Assembly: GCA_021296345.1 (NCBI GenBank)
Contig: JAGWAN010000009.1
Span: forward strand, 1-50,577
Direction: 5' to 3'
Source: Acidimicrobiia bacterium
Lineage (GTDB): Bacteria > Actinomycetota > Acidimicrobiia > Spongiisociales > Spongiisociaceae
DNA length: 50,577 nt
Both the position numbers and the translations under genes were made by a program. Position 1 is the first letter of the stretch, and each line of letters begins with the position of its first letter. The notes under the pieces were generated by a model. That model was not told where the DNA came from. It was given only the letters and a program-made list of their open reading frames with translations, and did no database searches. Shown one piece after another: positions 31,980 through 43,398 of the stretch.

Positions 31980-32123
31980 TCATAGCACCCATCGGTAGAG
32001 GGCGATCACCCCCTCCACCAAGCGCCAGCCCAGGTACAGGGCTGCCAGCACGACCATCAGCTTGAAGCTGAGCGGAGCGCCGGGGGGATGGCCGTCCCGG
32101 CCGGGGCCGGTCGGATCGGTCAT
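31980..32123 (-). CDS. 47-residue single-pass membrane protein coupled to der
   Basis: Starts at ATG 32123, overlapping the der stop as ATGA, and ends at TGA 31980. The first 18 residues are Gly/Pro-rich and polar (MTDPTGPGRDGHPPGAPLSF). Then comes one hydrophobic helix, LMVVLAALYLGWRLVEGVIA, and a short end LYRWVL. I know of no family for it. Small single-helix proteins of this layout occur downstream of der in some actinobacteria, as far as I recall. The coupled start is the main reason to believe it. Confidence 0.65.
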   Translation of the reverse strand: MTDPTGPGRDGHPPGAPLSFKLMVVLAALYLGWRLVEGVIALYRWVL

Positions 32124-33493
32124 CTGCCACGAGCGCGCCCGGCGCCACGCCGCACCACCATCTGCACCGGCGTGCCCGTGAAGTCGTAGGCCTTGCGGAG
32201 CCGCCTTTCCAGGAATCGTAGGTAGGTGGCGTCGAGCGTTCCGCCCTTTATGAACAGGGCGATGGTGGGCGGCGCCGACCGGGACTGCGCGGCGAAGAGG
32301 ATCCTGGGGCGCCGGCCTTTCCTCATGGGGGGAGGATGCTCGGCCGCCAGCTCGGTGATGAGCCGGTTGAGAACGGCGGTTGGAATGCGGCGGGACCGGT
32401 TCTCGAGCACCGTCTCGAGCGCAGGACCCAGCCGGTGCAGGCGCGCGCCGGTGAGCGCTGAGATGCGGAGAACCGGCGCCCATCCGGCGAAACCCAGCCT
32501 GGCGCCCAGCTCGTACGTGGTCTGCTCCCGTCGCTCGAGGTCGGCTGCGTCCCACTTGTTCGCCAGGATCACCAGCGCCGCGCCCGAATCGGCGGCCAGG
32601 CGGGCGATTCGCTGGTCCTGGTGGGTAACACCGTCGGCCGCGTCCACCATCAGGAGGGCGGCGTGGGCGCGCCGCAGCACCTCCCGTGCCCTGAGCACCG
32701 AGAAGAACTCGACGTCTTCAGACATCTTTGGCTTGCGGCGCATGCCGGCGGTGTCGATGAGCCGGTAACCGGCGCCGTCCAGTTCGATCATCACATCGAT
32801 CGGGTCCCGGGTGGTGCCGGGTACCGGCGACACCAGTACGCGCTCGTCCCCGACCAGCCGGTTCAGGAGGGTGGACTTCCCTACGTTGGGGCGTCCTATA
32901 ACAGCCACATCGGGCACCGGCTCCTCGATGACGTCCCGATCAGGGGGGTCTGGTAAACGCTGGACCAGCACATCCAGCAGGTCGGCCACTCCGTAGCCAT
33001 GGATGGCCGATACGGTCCGGGGTTCGCCCAGGCCCAGCCGGTTGAATGCCGCCGCCTCCCTCGACATGGTGTCGTTGTCGGCCTTGTTGGCCACCATCAC
33101 CACGCGATCGGTCTCCGGTCGTAGGAGCCGGGCGATCGCGGCGTCGTCCGAAGTGATCCCGCCCTGGGCGTCGACAACGAACAGGATCAGATCAGCTGCG
33201 GCGACCGCCATCTCGGCCTGGATGCAGATGTCCTCGATGAGGTCGGCGTCGTTGCCCTGCTGCCATCCGCCGGTGTCGACCACCACAAAGCTCCGGCCGT
33301 TCCATTCCGCCGGGAACTCGCGCCGGTCTCGGGTGACCCCCGGCTTTTCCTGCACCACCGCGGCTCGGCGGCCCACGATGCGGTTGGACAGGGTCGACTT
33401 TCCCACGTTCGGTCGACCCACGATGGCGACGAGAGGTTTCGGAGGGGACAAGAGGAACCGCCAGGCGTTTTGCGAGTGTCCGTAAATGAACAC
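32120..33493 (-). CDS. der: Ribosome-biogenesis GTPase Der (EngA)
   Basis: 457 residues from GTG 33493; a TTG at 33451 would give the more usual short start before PPKPLVAIVGRPNVGKST. Two GTPase domains in tandem, each with GRPNVGKS(T), followed by the KH-like C-terminal domain. Domain 1 has DTGGW (G3) and NKAD (G4); domain 2 has DTAGMRRK and NKWD. The C-terminal RPRILFAAQSRSAPPTIALF and LRKAYDFTGTPVQMVVRR are family blocks. Der assists 50S subunit assembly. It follows cmk by 14 nt, as in mycobacteria. Confidence 0.97.
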   Translation of the reverse strand: MFIYGHSQNAWRFLLSPPKPLVAIVGRPNVGKSTLSNRIVGRRAAVVQEKPGVTRDRREFPAEWNGRSFVVVDTGGWQQGNDADLIEDICIQAEMAVAAADLILFVVDAQGGITSDDAAIARLLRPETDRVVMVANKADNDTMSREAAAFNRLGLGEPRTVSAIHGYGVADLLDVLVQRLPDPPDRDVIEEPVPDVAVIGRPNVGKSTLLNRLVGDERVLVSPVPGTTRDPIDVMIELDGAGYRLIDTAGMRRKPKMSEDVEFFSVLRAREVLRRAHAALLMVDAADGVTHQDQRIARLAADSGAALVILANKWDAADLERREQTTYELGARLGFAGWAPVLRISALTGARLHRLGPALETVLENRSRRIPTAVLNRLITELAAEHPPPMRKGRRPRILFAAQSRSAPPTIALFIKGGTLDATYLRFLERRLRKAYDFTGTPVQMVVRRGAGRARGR

Positions 33494-33507
33494 CCGTACC
33501 GCGGATT

Positions 33508-34212
33508 CTAATCCCGCGCCCGGTAGCTCCCCTCCGGGGGGCGGTTGGCGGGGTCAATACCACGACCGCGGCAGAGTTCCAGCACCCGGGCGATGACCTG
33601 GTCAGCGGTGAGGGCACGGGTGTCGATGGCCACCGCGTCCTGCGCCGGGGCAAGAGGGGACGTAGCCCGAGTCGAGTCGAGCCGGTCTCGTCTCCCCAGC
33701 TGCGTGGCGACCTCCCGGAACGTGGTCGAGGTCTCTCCGGTCCGGCGGCGAGCCCTCACGGCGGGCGGGGCGTCGAGATAGATCTTGACACGCGCGTCAG
33801 GGAAGACAACGGTTCCGATGTCGCGCCCTTCGACCACGGCTCGATGGCCTCTTGCCGCTACCCACGCCCGCTGGCGCCTCACGAGCACCAGCCGGAGACC
33901 GGGAAGCCGGGCCAGGCGGGAGGACGCGGCCGTGATGCTCTCCGAGCGGATGGCGGTGCTGACATCGACGCCTTCGACCAACATTGCGCCGTCCCGGTAG
34001 TCGAGATCGGCACCGGACAGCACCGCTAGGACCGCTGCCTCGTCCTCGGGATCGACCCGGTGGAACCGCATCAGCAGGGCGGCGGCCCGGTAGAAAGCGC
34101 CGGTGTCGAGGCTCTGGTAGCCGAGTGCTCGGGCCACCCCCCGGGAAACCGTGGTCTTACCGACCCCGCCGGGTCCGTCGATAGCCACCACCCGTTCCGC
34201 GGCGGCGTTCAC
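33508..34212 (-). CDS. cmk: Cytidylate kinase
   Basis: 234 residues from GTG 34212, which overlaps the aroA stop as GTGA. Phosphorylates CMP and dCMP with ATP. P-loop GPGGVGKTT (about 13-21), the substrate segment LDTGAFYRAAALLMRF, GHRAVVEGRDIGTVVFPDARVKIYL (CMP-binding and catalytic block), and the LID-type Arg-rich stretch RARRRTGE. Length is normal. It sits between aroA and der; in mycobacteria rluB-cmk-der are direct neighbours without aroA. Confidence 0.95.
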   Translation of the reverse strand: MNAAAERVVAIDGPGGVGKTTVSRGVARALGYQSLDTGAFYRAAALLMRFHRVDPEDEAAVLAVLSGADLDYRDGAMLVEGVDVSTAIRSESITAASSRLARLPGLRLVLVRRQRAWVAARGHRAVVEGRDIGTVVFPDARVKIYLDAPPAVRARRRTGETSTTFREVATQLGRRDRLDSTRATSPLAPAQDAVAIDTRALTADQVIARVLELCRGRGIDPANRPPEGSYRARD

Positions 34213-35462
34213 AGGCTCTCGAGCATGTCGAAGAAGCCGGGCCAGGTCTTGTCCACGCACTCCGGGTCCTCGATGACGATTCCGGGCCGGACCAGGCCGG
34301 CGATTGCAAAGGACATGGCCATCCGGTGGTCGTCGTAGGTGCGGATACGCGCCGGGCGAGGCGGACCGGGGCGGATCTCGATCCAGTCCGCACCAGTCTT
34401 CACCCGGGCGCCCATCCGGGTGAGCTCGGCCTCCAGAGCGGCCAGCCGGTCGGTTTCCTTGACACGTAGGTTGGCGATGTTGGTGAACCTTGTCGCGGAG
34501 CGAGCAAAGGTTGCTACCACCGCCAGGCCGAGCGCCGCGTCCGGACAATGGTTGAGGTCGGCGTCGACGCCCTCCAGCCGGGGCGGGCCGGTTACCGCGA
34601 TCCCCCTGCCGGAGGCACTCACCGCGGATCCCATTCTCTCCAGCACGCCCAGGGCGGACATGTCGGCCTGGGTACTGGCCGGGTGGATACCGGCCACCGT
34701 GATGGTGGCGCCGGTGATGGCAGCGGCCGCCCACGGATATACGGCCGCGGAGGCGTCGGCTTCGACCTCGAACGAGGTCGGCCGGTAGCCGGTCGGAGCT
34801 ACGGTGATCGTGTCGGGCCCTATCCAGCGGGCGTCGGCTCCGAAGGAGGCCATCACTTCGAGAGTGGTGGTCAAGTATGGGCGGGACACCGTCCCCTCGG
34901 ACAGCTGGATCGTCACGGTTCGCACCGCGCGGGGAGCGCTGAGCAGGACGGCCGATATGAACTGGCTGGACACGGTCCCGTCGATCGTGGTCGCGCCCCC
35001 CTGGATTCCGCCTCCGGATGTCCGGACCGGCGGGTACCAGCCGTCTCGGTCGGCGTCGACTTCCGCCCCGAGATCTCGGAGAGCCACGACAAGGGGGCCG
35101 ATGGGTCGCTCCCGCATCCGGGCGGTACCGTCGATGATGCTCGGACCGCTCGCTAGCGCCGCCGCGGCGGTGATGAAACGGGCGGTAGTGCCGGAGGCTC
35201 GCGCGTCGAGACGGCCGGCACTATCCAGTGCGCCGTCCGAGCTCACCACCAGTCCGTCTTCAGCGACCGAGATGTGGACTCCGAGATTCCGGAGGCAGCC
35301 GATCATGGCTCTGGTGTCGTCGCTCCGGAGCGGGTTGGTGAGGCGGGACTCACCCGCGGCGAGCGCAGCGGCTATCAGGGCCCGGTTGGTGATGCTCTTG
35401 GATCCCGGGGGCCTGACCGTGCGGTCGGCAACCGTTCGCGACCTGACTTCGTAGGTGTTCAC
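34209..35462 (-). CDS. aroA: 3-phosphoshikimate 1-carboxyvinyltransferase (EPSP synthase)
   Basis: 417 residues from GTG 35462, coupled to rluB by GTGA. Sixth step of the shikimate pathway: transfers enolpyruvyl from PEP to shikimate-3-phosphate. Substrate-binding motifs: PGSKSITNRALI near the N-terminus, SSQFISAVLLSAP, RVKETDRLAALEAEL, and the late DDHRMAMSFAIAG. The PEP loop that reads LGNAGTAxRP in the E. coli enzyme is DARASGTTARF here, as in non-E. coli-like subgroups, so its inhibitor response cannot be assumed. Its place between rluB and cmk is not that of mycobacteria. Confidence 0.95.
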   Translation of the reverse strand: MNTYEVRSRTVADRTVRPPGSKSITNRALIAAALAAGESRLTNPLRSDDTRAMIGCLRNLGVHISVAEDGLVVSSDGALDSAGRLDARASGTTARFITAAAALASGPSIIDGTARMRERPIGPLVVALRDLGAEVDADRDGWYPPVRTSGGGIQGGATTIDGTVSSQFISAVLLSAPRAVRTVTIQLSEGTVSRPYLTTTLEVMASFGADARWIGPDTITVAPTGYRPTSFEVEADASAAVYPWAAAAITGATITVAGIHPASTQADMSALGVLERMGSAVSASGRGIAVTGPPRLEGVDADLNHCPDAALGLAVVATFARSATRFTNIANLRVKETDRLAALEAELTRMGARVKTGADWIEIRPGPPRPARIRTYDDHRMAMSFAIAGLVRPGIVIEDPECVDKTWPGFFDMLESL

Positions 35463-36226
35463 CCGGGCGTCCCTCCGTGATGGACCTCCAGGTCCTTGCG
35501 GGTCTCTCGATGGAAGGCCCGCACCTCGCTCACTTCGAGGTCCCGCCAATCGCCGGGTTTGAGCGCACGGTCGCGCAAGGCGCCGATCGCCACCCTGTGC
35601 AGGCGTATCACCGGATAGCCGGCGGCCGCGCACAGGCGGCGAACCTCTCGGTTGCGTCCCTGGGCCATGGTCAACTCGAGATGGGAGCGTCCTCCGGCCG
35701 TTCCGATCTTACGCACTGCCACCGGCACGGCCGGCCCGTCATCGAGCTCGATGCCATGACGGAGCCGGGACAGGTCGGCCGGGGAAGGATTCCCCCGGAC
35801 CAGTACCTCGTAGGTCTTGGTGATGCCGGAACTCGGATGGGCGACGAGGTTGGCGAACGAGCCGTCATTGGTCATCAGAAGCAGCCCGGTGGAGTCAGCG
35901 TCGAGGCGTCCTACCGGGTAAACCTTGGGAAGGGACGGCACCAGATCGACCACCGGCGTCCGGCCTTGGGGGTCGCTCGTGGTGCTGATCACGCCGAGCG
36001 GCTTGTTTAGCAGGTAGTAGACCAGACCGGGATCGACCGGGAGAGGGATCCCGTCCACCAGGACCTCGGCCTGGCCGGGATCCACCCTCTGGCCCGGGAC
36101 TGCGGTTTGGCCGTCCACGTCCACCCGGCCGTCGAGGATCATCGAATCGGCCACCCGGCGGGAGGCCAGACCGCTCCTAGCGATCACCTTCTGAAGGCGT
36201 TCAGCCCTCGGTGGCCGGGCGATCAC
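35459..36226 (-). CDS. rluB: RluB-family 23S rRNA pseudouridine synthase
   Basis: 255 residues from GTG 36226 (overlapping scpB by 26 nt). N-terminal S4 RNA-binding domain (ERLQKVIARSGLASRRVADS, DGRVDVDG) and the RsuA/RluB catalytic domain, with the catalytic Asp in GRLDADSTGLLLMTND. Family end blocks: YEVLVRG and MAQGRNREVRRLCAAAGYPV. It isomerises one uridine in 23S rRNA helix 89 or a nearby site. The scpA-scpB-rluB order is conserved in many bacteria including mycobacteria. Confidence 0.93.
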   Translation of the reverse strand: MIARPPRAERLQKVIARSGLASRRVADSMILDGRVDVDGQTAVPGQRVDPGQAEVLVDGIPLPVDPGLVYYLLNKPLGVISTTSDPQGRTPVVDLVPSLPKVYPVGRLDADSTGLLLMTNDGSFANLVAHPSSGITKTYEVLVRGNPSPADLSRLRHGIELDDGPAVPVAVRKIGTAGGRSHLELTMAQGRNREVRRLCAAAGYPVIRLHRVAIGALRDRALKPGDWRDLEVSEVRAFHRETRKDLEVHHGGTPG

Positions 36227-36779
36227 CGGAACGGGTCGGTGGGCGGTCCAACGCCTCGGCCATCTCGGGCGCGGGCATGTGGTCGGTGAGGACCGGCAGT
36301 TCGGCCAGGGATACCATGCCCAGGGCTTCGAGGAAATGGCCGGTCGTGCCGTAGATGGCGGGATGCCCCGGTGTGGACAGCCGACCCTCCTCGGCGACCA
36401 GGCCGCGGCGCACCAGGGTCCGGAGGGCTGAGGCGGAGTCAACCCCGCGAAGCTCCGAGATCTGGCCGCGGGTGACAGGTTGGCGATACGCCACCACGGC
36501 CAGCACTTCGAGGGCGGCGGGCGACAACCGGGACCCGTCATCGGTGGTGGCGAAGCGCTCCAGATACGGCAACGCCTCCGGTTTGGTGTAGAGGCGCCAT
36601 CCGCCCGCCACTTGGCGAAGAACGATGCCGCGGTCATCGGCCTCCAACTCCCGCCCCCACTTGGTCAGAACGGTTCTGACCGTGGTCAGCGGGGTCTCGA
36701 GGACCTGGGCCAGCTCGGACTCGGGAACGGGATGCTCGGCGACGAAGAGGATCGCTTCCAGAGCAGCCAGAGGATTCAC
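36201..36779 (-). CDS. scpB: Segregation and condensation protein ScpB
   Basis: 192 residues from GTG 36779, which overlaps the scpA stop as GTGA; upstream codons in the open frame belong to the scpA reading region. ScpB dimerises and binds ScpA to form the SMC kleisin complex that compacts and segregates the chromosome. Two winged helices are seen: LAALEAILFVAEHPVPESEL, VLRQVAGGWRLYTKPEALPY, and LSPAALEVLAVVAYRQPVTR with the SELRGVDSASALRTLVRRGL block. The acidic Pro-rich tail (last 35 residues) overlaps rluB. Confidence 0.95.
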   Translation of the reverse strand: MNPLAALEAILFVAEHPVPESELAQVLETPLTTVRTVLTKWGRELEADDRGIVLRQVAGGWRLYTKPEALPYLERFATTDDGSRLSPAALEVLAVVAYRQPVTRGQISELRGVDSASALRTLVRRGLVAEEGRLSTPGHPAIYGTTGHFLEALGMVSLAELPVLTDHMPAPEMAEALDRPPTRSGDRPATEG

Positions 36780-37534
36780 AACCCCACCCGGCCTTCGGCG
36801 GGCCTGCCCTCGGAAAGACGTACCGAGATGTCGTCCGGATCCTCCTGGGACACCGACACGAAGCCCCATCGGGCCAGCTCCAGGACCGCGAGGAAGTAGG
36901 CCGCCACCTCCGCCCGGTCCGAGCAGTGGGCCACCAGCCGCTCGAAGGTGGACTCCAGCTCCGCGGCCACCCTCCGTCGGATGGCAGCGATGGCGTCCTC
37001 CACCGACGGGAGATCGAGATCGAAGTGGTCCATCGGGACTTCCACCTCGGTGCGTGCTTCCTCGATGAGGGAGGTCATGATCTCGGCGAGTGTGGCCGGA
37101 GTCATCCCGTCGGGTAGCGGTGGCGGGTTCCGGGTGCTGAGGTCATGGTCGATGCCGACGGAGCGGCCCACGTATTGCGAGCCCTGCTTCAGGCGGTCGT
37201 GGAGAACCGTCGCGACACCTTGATAGGTCAGTAAGCCGAGCAGGCGAGCCAGCAGCCGGTCCCGCTGGTCGAGTAGTTCCATTTCGTCCTCGAGGTCCAC
37301 CTGGTGGGGTTCCGGCAACAGGAAACGGGCCTTGAGGTGGATGAGCATCGCCGCCATCAGGACGAAACCGGAAGCCAGGTCGAGGTTGACCTCCTTCTCC
37401 TCGATCGAGGTCAGGTAGTCGTCGATGACGCTGGAGATGTTGACCTCCATGACGTCGACATGGTGGCAGCCGATCATCTTGAGGAGCAGGTCGAAAGGAC
37501 CTACGAAGACGGGAGTCTCGACCTCGTAGGTCAT
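36776..37534 (-). CDS. scpA: Segregation and condensation protein ScpA (kleisin)
   Basis: 252 residues from ATG 37534. The start is clear because MTYEVETPVFVGPFDLLLKMI is the family N-terminus; the open frame upstream runs through a palindromic repeat (copy B). N-terminal helical domain binds the SMC neck (LASGFVLMAAMLIHLKARFLL), the middle is acidic, and the C-terminal winged helix (ERLVAHCSDRAEVAAYFLAV and ELARWGFVSVSQ) binds the SMC head. SMC itself is not in the window. Confidence 0.95.
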   Translation of the reverse strand: MTYEVETPVFVGPFDLLLKMIGCHHVDVMEVNISSVIDDYLTSIEEKEVNLDLASGFVLMAAMLIHLKARFLLPEPHQVDLEDEMELLDQRDRLLARLLGLLTYQGVATVLHDRLKQGSQYVGRSVGIDHDLSTRNPPPLPDGMTPATLAEIMTSLIEEARTEVEVPMDHFDLDLPSVEDAIAAIRRRVAAELESTFERLVAHCSDRAEVAAYFLAVLELARWGFVSVSQEDPDDISVRLSEGRPAEGRVGL

Positions 37535-37554
37535 GCCCGCGAACCCCGACTCTC

Positions 37555-37655
37555 GGGTGGGCGCTGCGAGGGACGGGAATGGGTTGGCACGCGATGTCCC
37601 GACCTGGGGATTCGTTGTCGGCTGCCAGGCCAACTGGACACTTTCAGTACCTCCT
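37555..37655. repeat. Interspersed palindromic element, copy B (about 101 bp)
   Basis: Opposite orientation to copy A. The right end TTCAGTACCTCC (from 37643) and the inner GGCCAACTGGA and GGGAATGGGTTGGC blocks match the other copies, as does the CCCGACCTGGGG centre shared with copy C. The left end is the most decayed of the four. It lies between the HD gene and scpA, 21 nt before the scpA start. Confidence 0.75.
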
Positions 37656-37725
37656 CGCCATGCGGTGATGGTAGGCGCCGGCTTCGCGGAAACCGAGGAA
37701 CGCCGATCCGATGCACTCCCGTGTT

Positions 37726-38232
37726 TTAGCTCCCTCGCAGGACGGCCCGGTCGGCTGCCTGCAGCAGATCCCAGTCCTCACGAGAGATCTCTTCGGGCCG
37801 TTCGCGGTGGTGATGGAGCGCGAAGGCGACCACCAGCGGTTCGGCGCCCGCGCGATCCAGCTCCTGGGCGGCGATCCGGCCGTGGTCTAGGTAGACGGCG
37901 AATCGGGGCGGCCCCACAAGGCCGAGCCGGCCCAGGATGGTCGCCACGGACCGTCCTACCGGTCCCAACCGCGCGCTGCGTTTTCCCACGTCGTGAAGTA
38001 ATGCCGCCCTTACCAGATCGCTTCGGTGGGGCCGGCGCGACCGGACCAGCCGGGCCGCGGCCAACCCGTGACGCTGATCGGCCCGGGCCTGGTCCCAGTA
38101 CATCGACCGTTCGGCGCCGGTCCTCAACAATGTCGCCACCTCGGCCTGCTCCCTCGGCCTCAGCTGTCGCGCCAGAATGACGTCGAGAAAGCGGCCCGCC
38201 AGGTGGATCGGGCCCGCCCCCGGCGCCGTCAC
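37726..38232 (-). CDS. HD-domain metal-dependent phosphohydrolase-like protein
   Basis: 168 residues from GTG 38232 with AAGG close upstream. The HD signature is present: His of DQRHGLAAARLV, His-Asp of RAALLHDVGKRSARL (about 78-92), and a later His in VAFALHHHRERPE with a final Asp in LLQAADRAV. Proteins of this size and layout cleave phosphate esters of nucleotides or second messengers; the substrate is unknown. It lies between xerD and scpA, with a palindromic element on each side (copies C and B), so its expression is probably tied to them. Confidence 0.82.
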   Translation of the reverse strand: MTAPGAGPIHLAGRFLDVILARQLRPREQAEVATLLRTGAERSMYWDQARADQRHGLAAARLVRSRRPHRSDLVRAALLHDVGKRSARLGPVGRSVATILGRLGLVGPPRFAVYLDHGRIAAQELDRAGAEPLVVAFALHHHRERPEEISREDWDLLQAADRAVLRGS

Positions 38233-38261
38233 ACCTTGCGGTCCGGGTTGCGGGATATCTC

Positions 38262-38363
38262 AGGAGGGTGCTCCAAGAAACGGGGATGGGTTGGCCCGCT
38301 ACACCCCGACCTGGGGTTACGTTGCCGGCCATGGCGCCAACTGGACATCGTTCAGTGCCCTCT
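38262..38363. repeat. Interspersed palindromic element, copy C (about 102 bp)
   Basis: AGGAGGGTGCT (38262-38272) at one end and TTCAGTGCCCTCT (38351-38363) at the other. Inner arms GTTGGCCCG (38290-38298) and GGCGCCAAC (38333-38341). Centre CCCC-GACCT-GGGG (38304-38316). Its end touches the stop codon of xerD (38362-38364), so the insertion, if it was one, fell exactly at the gene end. The other end is 30 nt before the HD gene start. Confidence 0.85.
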
Positions 38364-39240
38364 ACCGCAGCGCTCTCGGATGGGCTTCCACGTACACCTC
38401 GTGGAGGTGCTGGAGCGACATCCGGGTGTAGACCTGGGTAGTGGAGAGGCTGGCGTGGCCGAGGATTTCCTGCACCGTACGAAGATCGGCGCCCCTCTCC
38501 ACCATGTGGGTTGCGGCCGAATGGCGGAGCACATGGGGCGAGATGCGGGCACGGGGTATCCCCACCGCCTCCGCATGGGCGCGAACGATTCCGAAGACGC
38601 CCTGGCGGGTGAGCCGTCCTCCGCGGGCGTTGACGAAAAGGGCATCGTGGTCCCTTCGACTCCCGCACATCTCGATCCGGTCGGGCAGGTAGGCGCCGAT
38701 GGCCCGAGCCGCCGCCTTGCCCAAGAGCACGAGCCGCTGCTTGCCGCCCTTGCCGGTGACCATGGCGCTCAGCGTGTCGATGTCCAGATCGGTCAGATCG
38801 AGGTCGACCAGCTCGCTCACCCGGACAGCGGTGCCGTAGAGGGTTTCCAGTAGTGCCCGGTCCCGCCGTCCGAGCGCCGTATCCGTGGGTGGCGCCTCTA
38901 CAAGCCGGATCGCCTCGTGTACGTCGAGGGCCTTGGGAAAGCTCATCCGGGTCCGGGGGGTTTCGGTGAACCGGGTGGGATCGTCAGGCGCCTCGTTCTC
39001 CGCCACCAGGAACCGGTGGAAGCCTCGCACCGCGGCCAGCTTCCGGGCGATGGTGGTGGAACGCATGCCGCGCTGATGAAGGCTTACCAGGAAGTTGTCG
39101 ACCAGGTCCGGCGTGGTGGCCCGGTCACCCAGGTAGTCCAGGTACGCCTCCAGGTCGCGCCGGTAGGCGGCGATGGTGTTGTTGCTGAGACCCCGCTCGA
39201 CCGACAGGACGGCCAGATACCCGTCCAGATGGCCCCGCAG
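38362..39240 (-). CDS. xerD: Tyrosine recombinase XerD, probable CTG start
   Basis: 292 residues if read from CTG 39240. Works with XerC to resolve chromosome dimers at dif. The catalytic domain is complete: Arg in GTAVRVSELVDL, Lys in GKGGKQRLV, HxxR in SPHVLRHSAATHM, His in LGHASLSTTQ and Tyr in VYTRMSL. The first canonical start, ATG 39066, would cut off the whole core-binding domain, which is nevertheless intact in frame upstream (LDGYLAVLSVERGLSNNT, then AAYRRDLEAYLDYLGD). No ATG, GTG or TTG occurs in that 174-nt stretch. CTG 39240, 4 nt after the pyrG stop, gives a normal XerD length. A canonical-start annotation would therefore be truncated. Confidence 0.9.
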   Translation of the reverse strand: MRGHLDGYLAVLSVERGLSNNTIAAYRRDLEAYLDYLGDRATTPDLVDNFLVSLHQRGMRSTTIARKLAAVRGFHRFLVAENEAPDDPTRFTETPRTRMSFPKALDVHEAIRLVEAPPTDTALGRRDRALLETLYGTAVRVSELVDLDLTDLDIDTLSAMVTGKGGKQRLVLLGKAAARAIGAYLPDRIEMCGSRRDHDALFVNARGGRLTRQGVFGIVRAHAEAVGIPRARISPHVLRHSAATHMVERGADLRTVQEILGHASLSTTQVYTRMSLQHLHEVYVEAHPRALR

Positions 39241-39244
39241 CTGA

Positions 39245-42573
<3,329 letters not shown>

Positions 42574-42576
42574 TAG

Positions 42577-43398
42577 TCAGGCCAGCGAGAACTTCTGCTT
42601 CAAGGAGGCAGGGAAGGAACGCTCGGCGAAGCCGGCGAACGTAACGTGACCGGCGCCCTCGACATCGATCCAATCGCCCGGACGCATGGTGGTGATCTCC
42701 CGGCCGTCCACGCCCACTCCCGCCGAGCGGTCGTCCATGACCTCGAAGCGAAGCCTGCGATGAGGCGGGAACACCATGGCGCGGGAGAAGAGGAAGTGGG
42801 GTGCGACCGGTGTCATCACCAACATGTCCAGCGCCGGATCGATAAGCGGCCCCCCGGCGGAGAGGTTGTAGGCGGTGGAGCCGGTTGCGGTCGCCACCAC
42901 TACCCCGTCGGCCGGGTAGTTGATGAAGGGTTCACCGTCTATCGAGATGCCGAGGCGAACGGTGCGCTGGTTCTCGACCTTCTCCACCACCACATCGTTG
43001 AGACCGATGGTGGGAGGCGCGCCGTTGATAGAGGCGGCCAGCAACATCCGTTGCGATGTAAGCCACTCGCCGGAGGCCATCCGGTCCAGGAACGTCGGCA
43101 CGTCGTCAGGAACGGCGTCGGTCAGGTAGCCCAGGCGGCCGTCGTTGATCCCGTAGATCGGCGCCCCGCTGTCCCTTCCCAGCCGTACCGCCTTGAGAAC
43201 CGTTCCGTCCCCTCCGATGGCAACCACCAAGTCGAGATCGGCTTCCTCGCCGAAAGCGGTTGGGGCCACCCCGATGAGGTCGGCCGCGTCCGGGGCCGAC
43301 ACCACCTCGACACCCCGGTCTTGGAGGGCGGCCACCATTTCCCGGGTCCAGGCCACCGTGTGCCCCTGGCGGACGTGCGGGACCAAAGCGATCCTCAT
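42577..43398 (-). CDS. nadK: NAD kinase
   Basis: 273 residues from ATG 43398, coupled to tlyA by ATGA. Makes NADP from NAD. The GGDGT motif (AIGGDGTVLKAVR, about 65-77) binds the phosphate donor; the NxxxxD/E block reads GINDGRLGYLTD; DGVVVATATGSTAYNLSAGGPL (about 170-191) is the core NAD-binding signature. The C-terminal RLRFEVMDDRSAGVGVDGRE fits. Start choice is firm since MRIALVPHVRQGH is a normal N-terminus. Confidence 0.96.
   Translation of the reverse strand: MRIALVPHVRQGHTVAWTREMVAALQDRGVEVVSAPDAADLIGVAPTAFGEEADLDLVVAIGGDGTVLKAVRLGRDSGAPIYGINDGRLGYLTDAVPDDVPTFLDRMASGEWLTSQRMLLAASINGAPPTIGLNDVVVEKVENQRTVRLGISIDGEPFINYPADGVVVATATGSTAYNLSAGGPLIDPALDMLVMTPVAPHFLFSRAMVFPPHRRLRFEVMDDRSAGVGVDGREITTMRPGDWIDVEGAGHVTFAGFAERSFPASLKQKFSLA

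Noticed and set aside
38362..39240. XerD as an integrase of a mobile island
   Set aside because: It lies in the conserved pyrG-xerD-scpA order, with no att-like repeats, phage genes or tRNA target next to it.
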